From Mycobacterium pinniadriaticum (lineage in GTDB: Bacteria; Actinomycetota; Actinomycetes; Mycobacteriales; Mycobacteriaceae): a stretch of 64,000 nt of DNA. This document shows positions 26,734-35,240 of this stretch, one piece after another. The notes under the pieces are model-generated. The model saw only the letters and a list, made by a program, of their open reading frames with translations. It did not search any database and had not been told where the DNA came from. The DNA lies in assembly GCF_026242045.1 (NCBI RefSeq), contig NZ_JAPJDO010000001.1, positions 186,001-250,000 on the forward strand. Direction: 5' to 3'. Numbering within the stretch: the stretch's first letter is position 1; each line of letters begins with the position of its first letter. The position numbers and the translations under genes were made by a program.

Positions 26734-26786
26734 GTGATTTCGGCGCGTTTTCGTTCGCTCAGCGGCGGTAAACGCGCCGAAATCAC
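26734..26786. repeat. Intergenic palindromic repeat, copy 1 (also a likely bidirectional terminator)
   Basis: GTGATTTCGGCGCGTTT (26734-26750) is the exact inverse of 26770-26786, with a 19-base loop tcgttcgctcagcggcggt. It begins at the base after the stop codon and ends five bases before the convergent esterase stop. A second copy in opposite orientation is at 48420-48472, with a related loop. This is the GATTTCGGCGCG-type palindromic element seen between mycobacterial genes. Confidence 0.8.
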
Positions 26787-26790
26787 ACGG

Positions 26791-27693
26791 TCACGCGGTC
26801 AAGAGGGGCGCCATCCAGGTCAGCTCGCCGGGCAGCTGCGAGCTCCAGTAGCTCCCGTCGTGCCCACCCGGGGAGAAGCCGCCGGCGGGCGGATTGGGCA
26901 ACTGGGCGATGAATTGCTTGGTCGCCGCGTAGAACGGGTCGCTGTTGCCGCAGTCGATGCGGATGGGGATCGACGCCAGCGCGGGCAAGCCGAACACGCT
27001 GTTGCCGGCGAAGTCGTCGGGACCGTCGAACGCGCCGGGTGCCGTCGCTCCGGAGGAGAGCCACAGCGCCGGGCTGACCGCGGTGATCGCCGCGGTGCGG
27101 GGCGCGCCGAGCCGGGCGCCCAGCAGCAGCGCCCCGTAGCCGCCCATCGACCACCCGAGGAAGGCGACCCGCGAAGTGTCCAGGCCCTGGTCGCCGAGCA
27201 TCGGGATCAGTTCGTCGAGGACCATGGCCCCGGAATCCTCGCCGGAGGCGCGTTTGTGCCAGTAGCTGCCGCCACCGTCGACCGCGACCACAGCGAACGG
27301 CGGCAGCCCGGCCGCCACCGCCTGAGCCAGCCCCTGCTCGACCCCACCGGCCATCACCGTCGCGGCGTCACTGCCCTTGCCGTGCAGGGCGATGACCGGC
27401 CGCAGCGGCGCAGTCTGCCCGGGTGGGCGGGCGATCGCCCAGTTGGTGTTGACACCGCCGCGCGCGGCCGACACGAACGAGCCGGTGACCATCGTGGGGG
27501 CCGGGGCGCCGGCGGGGGCCGGCTCCAGTGGGGCAGGTGGCAGCAGCGGGGCGCCGACACCGGTCATCGCGACGTCCCGGCCGGCCAGGCGCGCGCTCGA
27601 ATCCAGCACGCGGCCGGCCGCGAAAGCGCCCGCGGCACCCGCCACGGCTCCGGCGCCGAGTCGCAGAACAGCGCGACGGCTCAGGTTCGCCAT
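26791..27693 (-). CDS. Tat-exported alpha/beta-hydrolase esterase (Rv0774c-type)
   Basis: A 300-residue secreted hydrolase. Twin-arginine signal NLSRRAVLRLGAG precedes a hydrophobic stretch and an Ala/Pro-rich linker. The hydrolase domain has the oxyanion region ALHGKGSDAA, the nucleophile elbow GWSMGGYG and a C-terminal GGHDGSYW carrying the catalytic His. Resembles the antigen-85/esterase-D type fold and Rv0774c, a lipid esterase induced under stress. ATG 27693 is chosen for the Tat motif position; ATG 27702 is nine bases upstream in frame. Convergent with the MDMPI gene and divergent from a TetR. Confidence 0.85.
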   Translation of the reverse strand: MANLSRRAVLRLGAGAVAGAAGAFAAGRVLDSSARLAGRDVAMTGVGAPLLPPAPLEPAPAGAPAPTMVTGSFVSAARGGVNTNWAIARPPGQTAPLRPVIALHGKGSDAATVMAGGVEQGLAQAVAAGLPPFAVVAVDGGGSYWHKRASGEDSGAMVLDELIPMLGDQGLDTSRVAFLGWSMGGYGALLLGARLGAPRTAAITAVSPALWLSSGATAPGAFDGPDDFAGNSVFGLPALASIPIRIDCGNSDPFYAATKQFIAQLPNPPAGGFSPGGHDGSYWSSQLPGELTWMAPLLTA

Positions 27694-27735
27694 TCGCCAC
27701 ATCTTGCCATCAGGCCCCACCGGCCGACGATCTCC

Positions 27736-27775
27736 GGCCGATGTGAGGTTAATGATTCGGTGAAAGGCCGATGTG
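27736..27775 (+). promoter_or_regulatory. Direct repeat GGCCGATGTG in esterase/TetR divergent gap
   Basis: GGCCGATGTG occurs at 27736-27745 and 27766-27775, 30 bp apart, in the 124-bp gap between the esterase start and the TetR start. A further GGCCGA lies at 27722-27727. It could be a regulator-binding array. Confidence 0.35.
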
Positions 27776-27817
27776 CCGCCGACGCTGCTGGCAGCATTGC
27801 TGAACGTGACAGCAGCG

Positions 27818-28426
27818 ATGACCCCAAAAGGGGAACGACGGCGGTACGCGCTGATCAGCGCGGCCGCCGAGTTGCTGCGTGAAGCCGGGTTCGAGGCGGT
27901 GCGCCACCGGGCGGTGGCACGTCGTGCGGGTCTGCCGTTGGCCTCGACCACGTACTACTTCTCGTCGCTCGACGATCTGGTGCACAAAGCCGTCGAGTAC
28001 ATCTGCGCGGTCGAGATCGCTCAGCTGCGGGCCCGGGTCGACGCGCTGCCGCGCCGTCGACGTGGTGCGGAAGCGATCGCCGACGTGCTGGTCGACCTGC
28101 TGGTCGGTGATCCCGAAGACGAGGCCAGCAGCGAGGAACTGATCTCCCGCTATGAGCGCTACATCGCCTGCGCGCGCCAGCCCGAGCTGCGGGAAATCCA
28201 GCGGAGGTTGCTGCAGCAACGGGTGGATGCGGTCATGGAGGCGATCGTGCGCTCCGGGCGCAACCTGCGAGTCGATCTAGTGACCGCGCTTGTCAACGCC
28301 GTGGATGGCGCGGTGGTCTCGGCGCTCGTCGGTGACGGGGACGGCCCGCGTGAGCTCGCTCGCGCCACGCTGATGGATGTCATCGACGTGTTGGCGCCGA
28401 TCGACGAGCGCACCATGCGGGTGTAG
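27818..28426 (+). CDS. TetR family regulator (Rv0775-type)
   Basis: A 202-residue TetR. The N-terminal HTH is RHRAVARRAGLPLASTTYYF and the helix SSLDDLVHKAVEY follows. ATG 27818 or GTG 27806 are both plausible starts; the frame to 27773 adds a non-homologous stretch. Divergent from the Rv0774c-type esterase, which is its likely target, as in the corresponding M. tuberculosis pair. It ends 16 bases before the next SDR start and may be co-transcribed with it. Confidence 0.88.
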   Translation: MTPKGERRRYALISAAAELLREAGFEAVRHRAVARRAGLPLASTTYYFSSLDDLVHKAVEYICAVEIAQLRARVDALPRRRRGAEAIADVLVDLLVGDPEDEASSEELISRYERYIACARQPELREIQRRLLQQRVDAVMEAIVRSGRNLRVDLVTALVNAVDGAVVSALVGDGDGPRELARATLMDVIDVLAPIDERTMRV

Positions 28427-28442
28427 CGGTTACGTTCGAGGC

Positions 28443-29441
28443 ATGGATTTCTCCGGGCTCGCCCGGCCGGCCACCGAACTGCTGGATGGTGTGATGGACC
28501 GGGCGCTGATCCTCGGCTACACCAAGATCGGTTCAGGATTGCGTCGGCGTTGGTGGGCCGCCGATGCCGGGCCGCGGGCGTTGCTGGGAAAGCGGGTGCT
28601 GATCACCGGGGCGACCGCCGGCATCGGCTTGGCGATGGCGCGGTCGTTCGCTGAGCTGGGTGCGGGAGTTCATCTGCTGGGCCGCAACGCTGACAAGGTG
28701 GATCGCGCTGCGGCCCTGACCCGGGATGCGGTCCCCGACGCCCATGTCGTGGGCGAAGTCTGCGACGTCTCCGACCTCGACGCCGTGCGGCAGTGGAGCG
28801 CCGACTTCGCCAACCGGGTTCCCGCCGTCAACGGACTGGTGCACAACGCGGGGTTGATGCCCAGAGAGCGCACGCTGACCCCGCAGGGCCATGAAGTGCA
28901 ACTGGCCACCCACGTCCTCGGCCCCCATCTGATGACCGAGCAGTTGCTGCCGCTGCTGCGTGCGGCGGGCGGCGCCTCAGTGGTGTTCGTGTCCTCTGGC
29001 GGCATGTACGGCTCACCGCTGGTGGTTGACGATCTGGAATGCCGGCGTGGCTACAACGGGGTGCGTGCCTACGCCCGCACCAAGAAGATGCAAGTGGTGC
29101 TTGCTGACTCGTGGGCCCGCAGGCTGGCCGGCACCGACATCAGGGTCGAGAGCATGCATCCCGGCTGGGTCGACACCCCCGGGGTGGCCGAATATCTGCC
29201 GCGCTTCCGTGCCGTGACCCGACCGCTGCTGCGCGATGTGGGCGACGGCGCGGACACGGCGGTGTGGCTGGTGGCCACCCGACCGGAGTCCAAGCCGGGG
29301 CATTTCTGGCATGACCGCAGCCAGCGGCCGACGACGTTCGGCTGGCAGCGCCAGGAAGACCCGGCCAAGGTCCGCCGCTTCCTGGAACAGGTCAGCCGGC
29401 TGACCGGAACGTCGGAATCGTGGCCGGGCCTGCGCGCCTAG
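28443..29441 (+). CDS. SDR family oxidoreductase, DHRS12-like
   Basis: A 332-residue extended SDR. About 48 N-terminal residues (FSGLARPATELLDGVMDRALILGY) precede the Rossmann motif TGATAGIGLAMA. HNAG, Ser in FVSSGGMYG and the YARTKKMQ active site (Tyr and Lys, with TK not SK) follow. The long N-terminal segment and the C-terminal FWHDRSQRPTTF motif resemble the DHRS12/retinol-dehydrogenase-like group, which acts on lipophilic carbonyls. It follows the TetR and probably shares its transcript. Convergent with the RelA/SpoT fusion gene. Confidence 0.85.
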   Translation: MDFSGLARPATELLDGVMDRALILGYTKIGSGLRRRWWAADAGPRALLGKRVLITGATAGIGLAMARSFAELGAGVHLLGRNADKVDRAAALTRDAVPDAHVVGEVCDVSDLDAVRQWSADFANRVPAVNGLVHNAGLMPRERTLTPQGHEVQLATHVLGPHLMTEQLLPLLRAAGGASVVFVSSGGMYGSPLVVDDLECRRGYNGVRAYARTKKMQVVLADSWARRLAGTDIRVESMHPGWVDTPGVAEYLPRFRAVTRPLLRDVGDGADTAVWLVATRPESKPGHFWHDRSQRPTTFGWQRQEDPAKVRRFLEQVSRLTGTSESWPGLRA

Positions 29442-29553
29442 CGTCCCTCTGTTGCGCCTGTTCGCCCAAACCGCCGCCGCGAAAGTATCGGTGCGGCAGA
29501 CCATTACGTCGATTTCGGCGTGGGCGTGAGGATGCCGGTTCTGGCCGGTGCGA

Positions 29554-31272
29554 TCAGCCAGGACTGGGCTCCAACCGCCGGAGCCGGGTCTGCAGCAGCG
29601 CCACCCGATGCTCGTTGCCCGCCAGGCCGACGTACCGGTCGCCGAACGCGGCCAGTAGTGCGTCATCCAAGCGGCGCACCGCGCCCGCCGGGAAGCGGTA
29701 GTCCATCTTCTGGTTGACGGCATCGGTGTCGAGATTGGTCAGCAGCTCCTCGAGGGCGTCGAGGGTCACAATGCCCAGCTCGCCCAGCAAGTCGGAGATC
29801 CACGCATAGTGCTCGGTGCGGGACCAGCCCGCTTCGGGAAACCGATGCCCCAGGTACGTGGCCAGCACCGGCGTCGCAATTCCGGTACCCGTGGCGGCCG
29901 GGGTGCGGTCGTCGGCCATCGACTCTCGCAGTCGGTTTCGGATTTCGGTGAATTCCCGGTCGGCCAACTCGAGCAGTCCTGCTGCCAGGGTGAACCGGCG
30001 GTCGAGTTCCGGCGCGTCGCGCTCCGGGACCGTGCCCTTGTACCGGATGTCGTGTTCGAACTCCGCCCACGCGTGTTGGAGGACGGTGCGCACCTGTACC
30101 GACGCCGGCTGCGTCTCACCATCGACCCTGACCAGCAGATGTCGACTCGCGTATCCCCAGCGGCCCTCGCGAGCCGTCACTTGTCCCATGTCGAGGTCGG
30201 CTAGCACGTCCAGTTCTTCGGATAGCACGGTGCCGACAGCGGTGACGTCCTCGCGCAGGTATGTGATGACCCGCACGCCCACCTGGTCGGTGATCTGTGT
30301 CGACGGGTCGGTGTAGAGCCGCTGGCCGTGGCTGCTGCGATCGGCCTTGGCCGCGAACGACGCGACGCTCTTGGTGCGGGCCGTGACGCTGAGGTAGTTG
30401 ATGCCGGCATCGTCCAGCAGGCGCTTCACCAACGCCAGGTAGTGCTCGGTGCTGGCGATCAGAGTTGGCCGCTGTTCGGCGTAGTGGGCGACTGCGTCCC
30501 CGACCACGCCGGGCGTCGGCTCCGGCGGCGCCGGGGTCAGGTCCGGTGGCAGCGTCGGCGTAACGATGTAGCCGCCCGCGAAGTCTCCGTACGTCGTCAC
30601 AGAGGCGGGTCGCCGCGTGGCATAGAGCCCGACATACGCGCACACCACCGCGTCGACCGGATCCTCGGCGCGGCGCAGGTCGCTCTTGCGTACCGCGCCC
30701 TCGACGACGCCGCGCAGTTCGATCCAGTCGGGGTGATCTCCGACCCGAAGGGGCACCGCGGCCTGTGCGAGCCTTTCGATCTCGTCCATCAACCGCAGGA
30801 GTTCGATACGCAGTTGTTTCAGGTCGCGGCCCTGCTTGTGCTTGTACTTCAGCGTGCGGCCGAGCCGAAACAGCACCACCGTGGCCGGATGCGGGTAGAC
30901 CTCGATGGCCCGACGTGACGCCCGCGATTGCGGGTCCATGTCCAGCCCGAGCGCGTCGGCGATACGGGCGCCGCGCGGCGTGCCGGCGAATTCGGGCTTT
31001 CCCGTGTTTGCCGGGTGCGCGCCGGCCTCGAACTTGGCGAAATCCCGGTTCAACTGGGTTTCGCAGTCTCGTTGGCCGGTCGGGTTGGTAACCACAAGCG
31101 GAGCGTCGATGGCGACCAGGCAGGCGCCTTCGACATAGGGCCGCACTTCGGCGAGGATGCTCGAATCATCTTGCGCGGTGGCGATATGAATGAGCCGGCC
31201 GTCCGCGTCGAGCACCGCGACTCCGGTGGGCTTGCGCTCACCCCAGGCCAGGTCCAGACCGACAAAGTGCAT
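29554..31272 (-). CDS. DUF429/RNase HII-like domain fused to a RelA/SpoT (p)ppGpp synthetase domain
   Basis: A 572-residue two-domain protein. Residues 1-240 are the DUF429 RNase-H-like domain (VGLDLAWG with D7, AIDAPLV with D56, AEDPVDAVVCAYVG). Residues about 270-450 are a RelA/SpoT synthetase domain: TARTKS (R299, K301, S302), DQVGVR (D329, R334) and VQVRTVLQHAWAEFEHD. This is the layout of M. smegmatis MS_RHII-RSD, reported as an RNase HII and pppGpp synthetase. The usual Glu before VQVRT is Ser391 here. The last 120 residues are a helical extension. ATG 31272 starts 40 bp from the divergent purB, linking alarmone and purine genes by position. Confidence 0.9.
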   Translation of the reverse strand: MHFVGLDLAWGERKPTGVAVLDADGRLIHIATAQDDSSILAEVRPYVEGACLVAIDAPLVVTNPTGQRDCETQLNRDFAKFEAGAHPANTGKPEFAGTPRGARIADALGLDMDPQSRASRRAIEVYPHPATVVLFRLGRTLKYKHKQGRDLKQLRIELLRLMDEIERLAQAAVPLRVGDHPDWIELRGVVEGAVRKSDLRRAEDPVDAVVCAYVGLYATRRPASVTTYGDFAGGYIVTPTLPPDLTPAPPEPTPGVVGDAVAHYAEQRPTLIASTEHYLALVKRLLDDAGINYLSVTARTKSVASFAAKADRSSHGQRLYTDPSTQITDQVGVRVITYLREDVTAVGTVLSEELDVLADLDMGQVTAREGRWGYASRHLLVRVDGETQPASVQVRTVLQHAWAEFEHDIRYKGTVPERDAPELDRRFTLAAGLLELADREFTEIRNRLRESMADDRTPAATGTGIATPVLATYLGHRFPEAGWSRTEHYAWISDLLGELGIVTLDALEELLTNLDTDAVNQKMDYRFPAGAVRRLDDALLAAFGDRYVGLAGNEHRVALLQTRLRRLEPSPG

Positions 31273-31312
31273 TCGTCTACCTTGCCGTACTCGGGCCGTA
31301 AGCTGTGCGGTT

Positions 31313-32743
31313 GTGACAATCCACGCACCCATCCCCGACGTCCTGGCCGCGCGATACGCCAGCGCGGACATGGTCGCGATCTGGTCGCCCGAGGCCAAGA
31401 TCGTCGCCGAACGCCGGCTCTGGCTCGCGGTGCTCCGCGCCCAGAAAGAACTTGGCGTCAGCGTGCCCGACGGTGTGATCGAGGACTACGAGGCGGTGCT
31501 CGAGCAGGTCGACCTGGCATCGATCGCCGCGCGCGAACGGGTCACCCGCCACGACGTCAAGGCGCGCATCGAGGAATTCAACGCACTCGCCGGCCACGAG
31601 CACGTGCACAAGGGCATGACCAGCCGCGACCTCACCGAGAACGTCGAGCAACTGCAGATCCGCCGATCGCTGGAACTCGTGCATGCTCACGGCGTGGCCG
31701 TCGTGGCCCGGCTTGCCGAAAACGCGGTGCTCTACCGGGACCTGGTGATGGCCGGCCGCAGCCACAATGTCGCCGCCCAGGCCACCACATTGGGGAAGAG
31801 GTTCGCCTCAGCCGCCGAGGAAACGCTGATCGCACTGAGGCGTGTCGCCGAGTTGATCGCACGCTACCCGCTGCGGGGCATCAAGGGCCCGATGGGCACT
31901 GCCCAGGACATGCTGGACCTGTTCGACGGTGACGCCGTCCGGCTGGCCGAGCTGGAACACCGGGTGGCCGAATTCCTGGGTTTTAAGGCGGTTTTCAGCA
32001 GTGTGGGCCAGGTTTACCCGCGGTCGCTGGACCACGACGTGGTGTCGGCTTTGATCCAGCTGGGCGCCGGCCCGTCGTCGTTCGCACACACGGTGCGGCT
32101 GATGGCCGGCCACGAGCTGGTGACCGAAGGGTTCGCGCCCGGACAGGTCGGTTCGTCGGCGATGCCGCACAAGATGAACACCCGCAGCTGCGAACGGGTC
32201 AACGGGCTGCAGGTGGTGCTCCGCGGCTACGGGTCGATGGCCGCGGAATTGGCTGGCGCGCAATGGAATGAAGGTGACGTCTTCTGTTCGGTGGTACGCC
32301 GGGTGGCCCTGCCGGATGCGTTCTTCGCGATCGACGGACAGATCGAGACGTTCCTGACGGTCCTCGACGAGTTCGGTGCCTACCCCGCGGTGATCCAACG
32401 CGAGCTCGATCGGTACCTGCCCTTCCTGGCCACCACCAAGGTGCTGATCGCGGCTGTGCGGGCCGGGATGGGTCGGGAGGCCGCGCACGAGGTGATCAAG
32501 GAGCACGCGGTGGCCGTGGCCCTGGCGATGCGCGAGAAAGGTGCCGAGCCCGACCTGCTGGATCGGCTGGCGGCCGACGAACGGCTGCCACTGGACCGCG
32601 CGGCATTGGATGCCGCGCTCGCCGACAAGCAGGACTTCACCGGGGCGGCGGGCAGCCAGGTCGACCAGGTGATCGCCGCGGTCGACGAACTGGTCAGCGC
32701 CTACCCCGATGCAGCCAAGTACGCGCCCGGCGCGATCCTGTAG
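31313..32743 (+). CDS. purB: Adenylosuccinate lyase
   Basis: A 476-residue member of the fumarase/aspartase superfamily. It cleaves SAICAR to AICAR (step 8 of IMP synthesis) and adenylosuccinate to AMP. Signature loop GSSAMPHKMN, catalytic-His region HKGMTSRDLTENVEQ, and GRSHNVAAQATTLGKRFASAAEE are present. The GTG start (VTIHAPIPDVLAARYAS) matches Rv0777 length (472). Divergent from the RNase-HII/RelA fusion gene with only 40 bp between starts, so the promoters overlap or transcripts are leaderless. Confidence 0.97.
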   Translation: MTIHAPIPDVLAARYASADMVAIWSPEAKIVAERRLWLAVLRAQKELGVSVPDGVIEDYEAVLEQVDLASIAARERVTRHDVKARIEEFNALAGHEHVHKGMTSRDLTENVEQLQIRRSLELVHAHGVAVVARLAENAVLYRDLVMAGRSHNVAAQATTLGKRFASAAEETLIALRRVAELIARYPLRGIKGPMGTAQDMLDLFDGDAVRLAELEHRVAEFLGFKAVFSSVGQVYPRSLDHDVVSALIQLGAGPSSFAHTVRLMAGHELVTEGFAPGQVGSSAMPHKMNTRSCERVNGLQVVLRGYGSMAAELAGAQWNEGDVFCSVVRRVALPDAFFAIDGQIETFLTVLDEFGAYPAVIQRELDRYLPFLATTKVLIAAVRAGMGREAAHEVIKEHAVAVALAMREKGAEPDLLDRLAADERLPLDRAALDAALADKQDFTGAAGSQVDQVIAAVDELVSAYPDAAKYAPGAIL

Positions 32744-32795
32744 AGACCCATGTCGCTCGGCCGGATTCGCCAGCTGTTCGCGGAACTTGGCTGAG

Positions 32796-33740
32796 ATGCG
32801 GCCACCGCCCGACGTGTTCGCGGCGGTGATGGCCACGGGCATCGTCTCGATCGCGGGTGCCGATCACGGTCATCGCTGGATCAGCTTGGGGCTGGCCGTG
32901 ATTGCCGGGTGTGGGCTACCGGTACTCGTGGTGGTGTGCGCGGTGTCGTGGCGGCGGTCGCCGCTGGATGTCCATGATCCGGATGTGCTGTTGCGGTTGT
33001 TCACCTATGTGGCGGCGTGCGCGGTGCTCGGGGCGCGGCTGGCGGAGTACCGGGTGGCGTTGTGGGTGCTGGCCGGGCTGGCCCTGCAGTTCTGGCTGAC
33101 GCTGGCGCCGGTGGTGGTCAGGCGGATGTGGCGGATTCGCTGGACCGGACTGCGTGACCGTGCGCACGGCGCGTGGGAGCTCGCCAGTGTGGCGACGTCG
33201 GGGTTGGCGATCCTGTCCGCCGACCTGCGCTGGCTGTTCGGCGCGCTGCTGTTCTGGGCACTGGCACTGCTGGTCTACGGCGTGATCACTGGGCTCATGC
33301 TGTGGCGGGCCCTGCACGAACGACTGGATCGGGACGGTTTCGAGCCGGACAGCTGGATCCTGATGGGCGCTCTGGCGATCGCGACCCTGGCCGGGGACCA
33401 CATCCACCGCATGTGGGCCTCGGAGGTGGTCGAAGCGGTCACCGTGCTCACCTGGGTGCTGGCGACGCTGTGGATCCCGGTGCTGGTCCACTTCGGCATC
33501 CGGCGCATCAATTCCGGCCCCGGTAGGCTGCGGTTCCGGGGGGTCTGGTGGGCGATGGTGTTCCCGCTGGGCATGTACGCGGCGGCGACTCAGGCGATGA
33601 GTTTCGAGACGGGTTGGCGCGGGCTGCACACCGTGTCCCTGGTTTTCTTCTGGGTGGCCTTCGCCGCCTGGGTCACCGTGGCCGTCGGCGCAGTCATGAA
33701 GCTCCAGTCACATCACGGCGTGACCGGCATCGACGGGTAG
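32796..33740 (+). CDS. TDT-family (SLAC1/TehA-like) anion/C4-dicarboxylate transporter
   Basis: A 314-residue integral membrane protein with about ten hydrophobic helices. The opening PPPDVFAAVMATGIVSIAG is the characteristic first helix of the tellurite-resistance/dicarboxylate transporter (TDT) family. Members move sulfite, C4-dicarboxylates or other anions, and the substrate is not readable here. ATG 32796 is used because the family N-terminus begins there. It starts 52 bp after purB and overlaps the convergent SDR gene by 33 bp. Replaces the cyp126 gene found at this place in M. tuberculosis, so it marks the left edge of an insert. Confidence 0.8.
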   Translation: MRPPPDVFAAVMATGIVSIAGADHGHRWISLGLAVIAGCGLPVLVVVCAVSWRRSPLDVHDPDVLLRLFTYVAACAVLGARLAEYRVALWVLAGLALQFWLTLAPVVVRRMWRIRWTGLRDRAHGAWELASVATSGLAILSADLRWLFGALLFWALALLVYGVITGLMLWRALHERLDRDGFEPDSWILMGALAIATLAGDHIHRMWASEVVEAVTVLTWVLATLWIPVLVHFGIRRINSGPGRLRFRGVWWAMVFPLGMYAAATQAMSFETGWRGLHTVSLVFFWVAFAAWVTVAVGAVMKLQSHHGVTGIDG

Positions 33741-34529
33741 CGCCGCGCCGGTGATGTAGCGGGCTTTCGGGCTCGCCAGAAACACGACGGCGTTGGTGAC
33801 GTCCTCGGCCTCGACAAGCGGGACCGGCAGCAGGTTGGCGGACAGCGCCGCTGCGTTCGGCTGCTCCTGAATCATCCGAATGGTGTTCTCGTTGAGGATC
33901 ATCGGTGTGGCGACACCGCTGGGATGCACGGTGTTGACCCGAATGCTGTGCTGGGCGTAGGCATTGGCGGCCGAGCGCATCAGCCCGACCAGCCCGTGCT
34001 TGGCGGCGGCGTAGGCGAACATCGCCGCGCTGCCGTCGCCGCCGCGGCCGACCAGCCCCTGCGCGGAGCTGGTCAAGATGATCGAGCCGCCGCGGCCCTT
34101 ACGGATGATCGAGGGCACGGTCGCGGCGATGGTGTGCCACACCCCGTTGAGATTGGTGTCGATGATGTCGCGGTACACATTGACGTCAAGCGGATCCTTG
34201 AGGCCGATCGCCACCACCCCGGCGTTGGCCACGACGATGTCGATGTCACCGAGTGCATCGATGCCGCCCTGCACACCGACCCGCAGGGCGTCGAGATCTC
34301 GGACGTCGGCGATGACGGGAACGACCCGCCGACCCTGCGCCTCGACCAGTCGGACGGTCTCGTCGAGGTCCTCCTTGGTGGCCAGGGGATAGGGGATCGA
34401 GTCGATGTCGGCGCAGCGGTCGATGGCGATGATGTCGGCGCCGTCGGCGGCCAGCGCCACGGCGTGACTTCTGCCCTGACCGCGGGCCGCGCCGGTGACC
34501 ACTGCGACGGTGTCGATGAGATCTGCCAC
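33708..34529 (-). CDS. Mycofactocin-coupled SDR family oxidoreductase
   Basis: A 273-residue SDR carrying the subgroup markers GAARGQGRSHAVALAADGADIIAIDRC, VANAGV, SSAQG with catalytic Ser, YAAAKHG, and the insert VHPSGVATPMILNENTIR. These are hallmarks of SDRs with a buried nicotinamide cofactor believed to be re-oxidised by mycofactocin. GTG start 34529. Divergent from a TetR with a 51-bp gap, so probably repressed by it. Substrate likely a secondary alcohol such as a terpenoid (carveol-type) or steroid alcohol. Together with AdhB it is the second mycofactocin-type enzyme here. Confidence 0.88.
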   Translation of the reverse strand: MADLIDTVAVVTGAARGQGRSHAVALAADGADIIAIDRCADIDSIPYPLATKEDLDETVRLVEAQGRRVVPVIADVRDLDALRVGVQGGIDALGDIDIVVANAGVVAIGLKDPLDVNVYRDIIDTNLNGVWHTIAATVPSIIRKGRGGSIILTSSAQGLVGRGGDGSAAMFAYAAAKHGLVGLMRSAANAYAQHSIRVNTVHPSGVATPMILNENTIRMIQEQPNAAALSANLLPVPLVEAEDVTNAVVFLASPKARYITGAALPVDAGHAVM

Positions 34530-34580
34530 GAGGCGGACTCTAACCGATCCGGTCGCGACTGTGAGAAGCTTCCAGAAGCC

Positions 34581-35240
34581 ATGGCGAAACCCAAAGGTGC
34601 AGCATCAGCCAACTCCTCGTTCCTCGGCCGGCCGGTCGGCGCCAACAGTGAGGAGACGAGGCGGCGCATCCTCGAGGCGACGATGCGCTGTGTCGCAGAG
34701 TTCGGCTATTCGAGGACGACGATCCGCGAGATCGCCCGCGAGGCGAAGATGACCAGCGGCAGTCTCTATCACTACTTCCCGAACAAGGCCGAACTCGTGC
34801 GAGCCACCTTCGACGAGGTCGCCACCATCGCCGTGCCCAGGCTCGAACAGGCCGCCGAAGAGAACGTCGCCACCCTCGACAAGCTGATGGCGGTGCTCGA
34901 CGAGAGCGTGCGGGTGATGCGGGACTACCCACTGGCGGTCGCCTTCGATCGGGCCATCCGCGCGGAAAGTCCGCAGCATCTGCATCTGGCCGAGACCAGT
35001 GACAGGCGGTTCATCGCATTACGAAATCTGATCCGTGACATCCTCGAGCAGGGTGTGGACCACAAGGAGCTGGGCCCCGGGGTCGACGCGGAGAGTGCGG
35101 CCAACGCCGTATACATGATCTTCCGGGGCTTGAACGAGTACGCTGCCAGTGCGCCGCCGGCTGCGGAGTACCACGCCACCGTCGCCGCGCTCAAACAGCT
35201 GCTGCGAGGACAGCTGTTCAATTATGGCGTGAGCCGGTAG
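34581..35240 (+). CDS. TetR family transcriptional regulator
   Basis: A 219-residue TetR. After a 20-residue tail (AKPKGAASANSSFLGRPVG) comes SEETRRRILEATMRCVAEFGYSRTT and the HTH IREIAREAKMTSGSLYHYF. A GAAGCTTC palindrome lies 8 bp before ATG 34581. Flanked by the mycofactocin-type SDR (divergent) and the amidohydrolase end of the Rieske operon (convergent, 19-bp overlap). It is the obvious candidate regulator for either. Confidence 0.9.
   Translation: MAKPKGAASANSSFLGRPVGANSEETRRRILEATMRCVAEFGYSRTTIREIAREAKMTSGSLYHYFPNKAELVRATFDEVATIAVPRLEQAAEENVATLDKLMAVLDESVRVMRDYPLAVAFDRAIRAESPQHLHLAETSDRRFIALRNLIRDILEQGVDHKELGPGVDAESAANAVYMIFRGLNEYAASAPPAAEYHATVAALKQLLRGQLFNYGVSR

Noticed and set aside
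29442-29553. Third copy of the GATTTCGGCGCG palindromic repeat
   Set aside because: Only one partial arm (CGATTTCGGCGTG) and a loop-like GCCGCCGCG stretch are present. There is no matching inverted arm.
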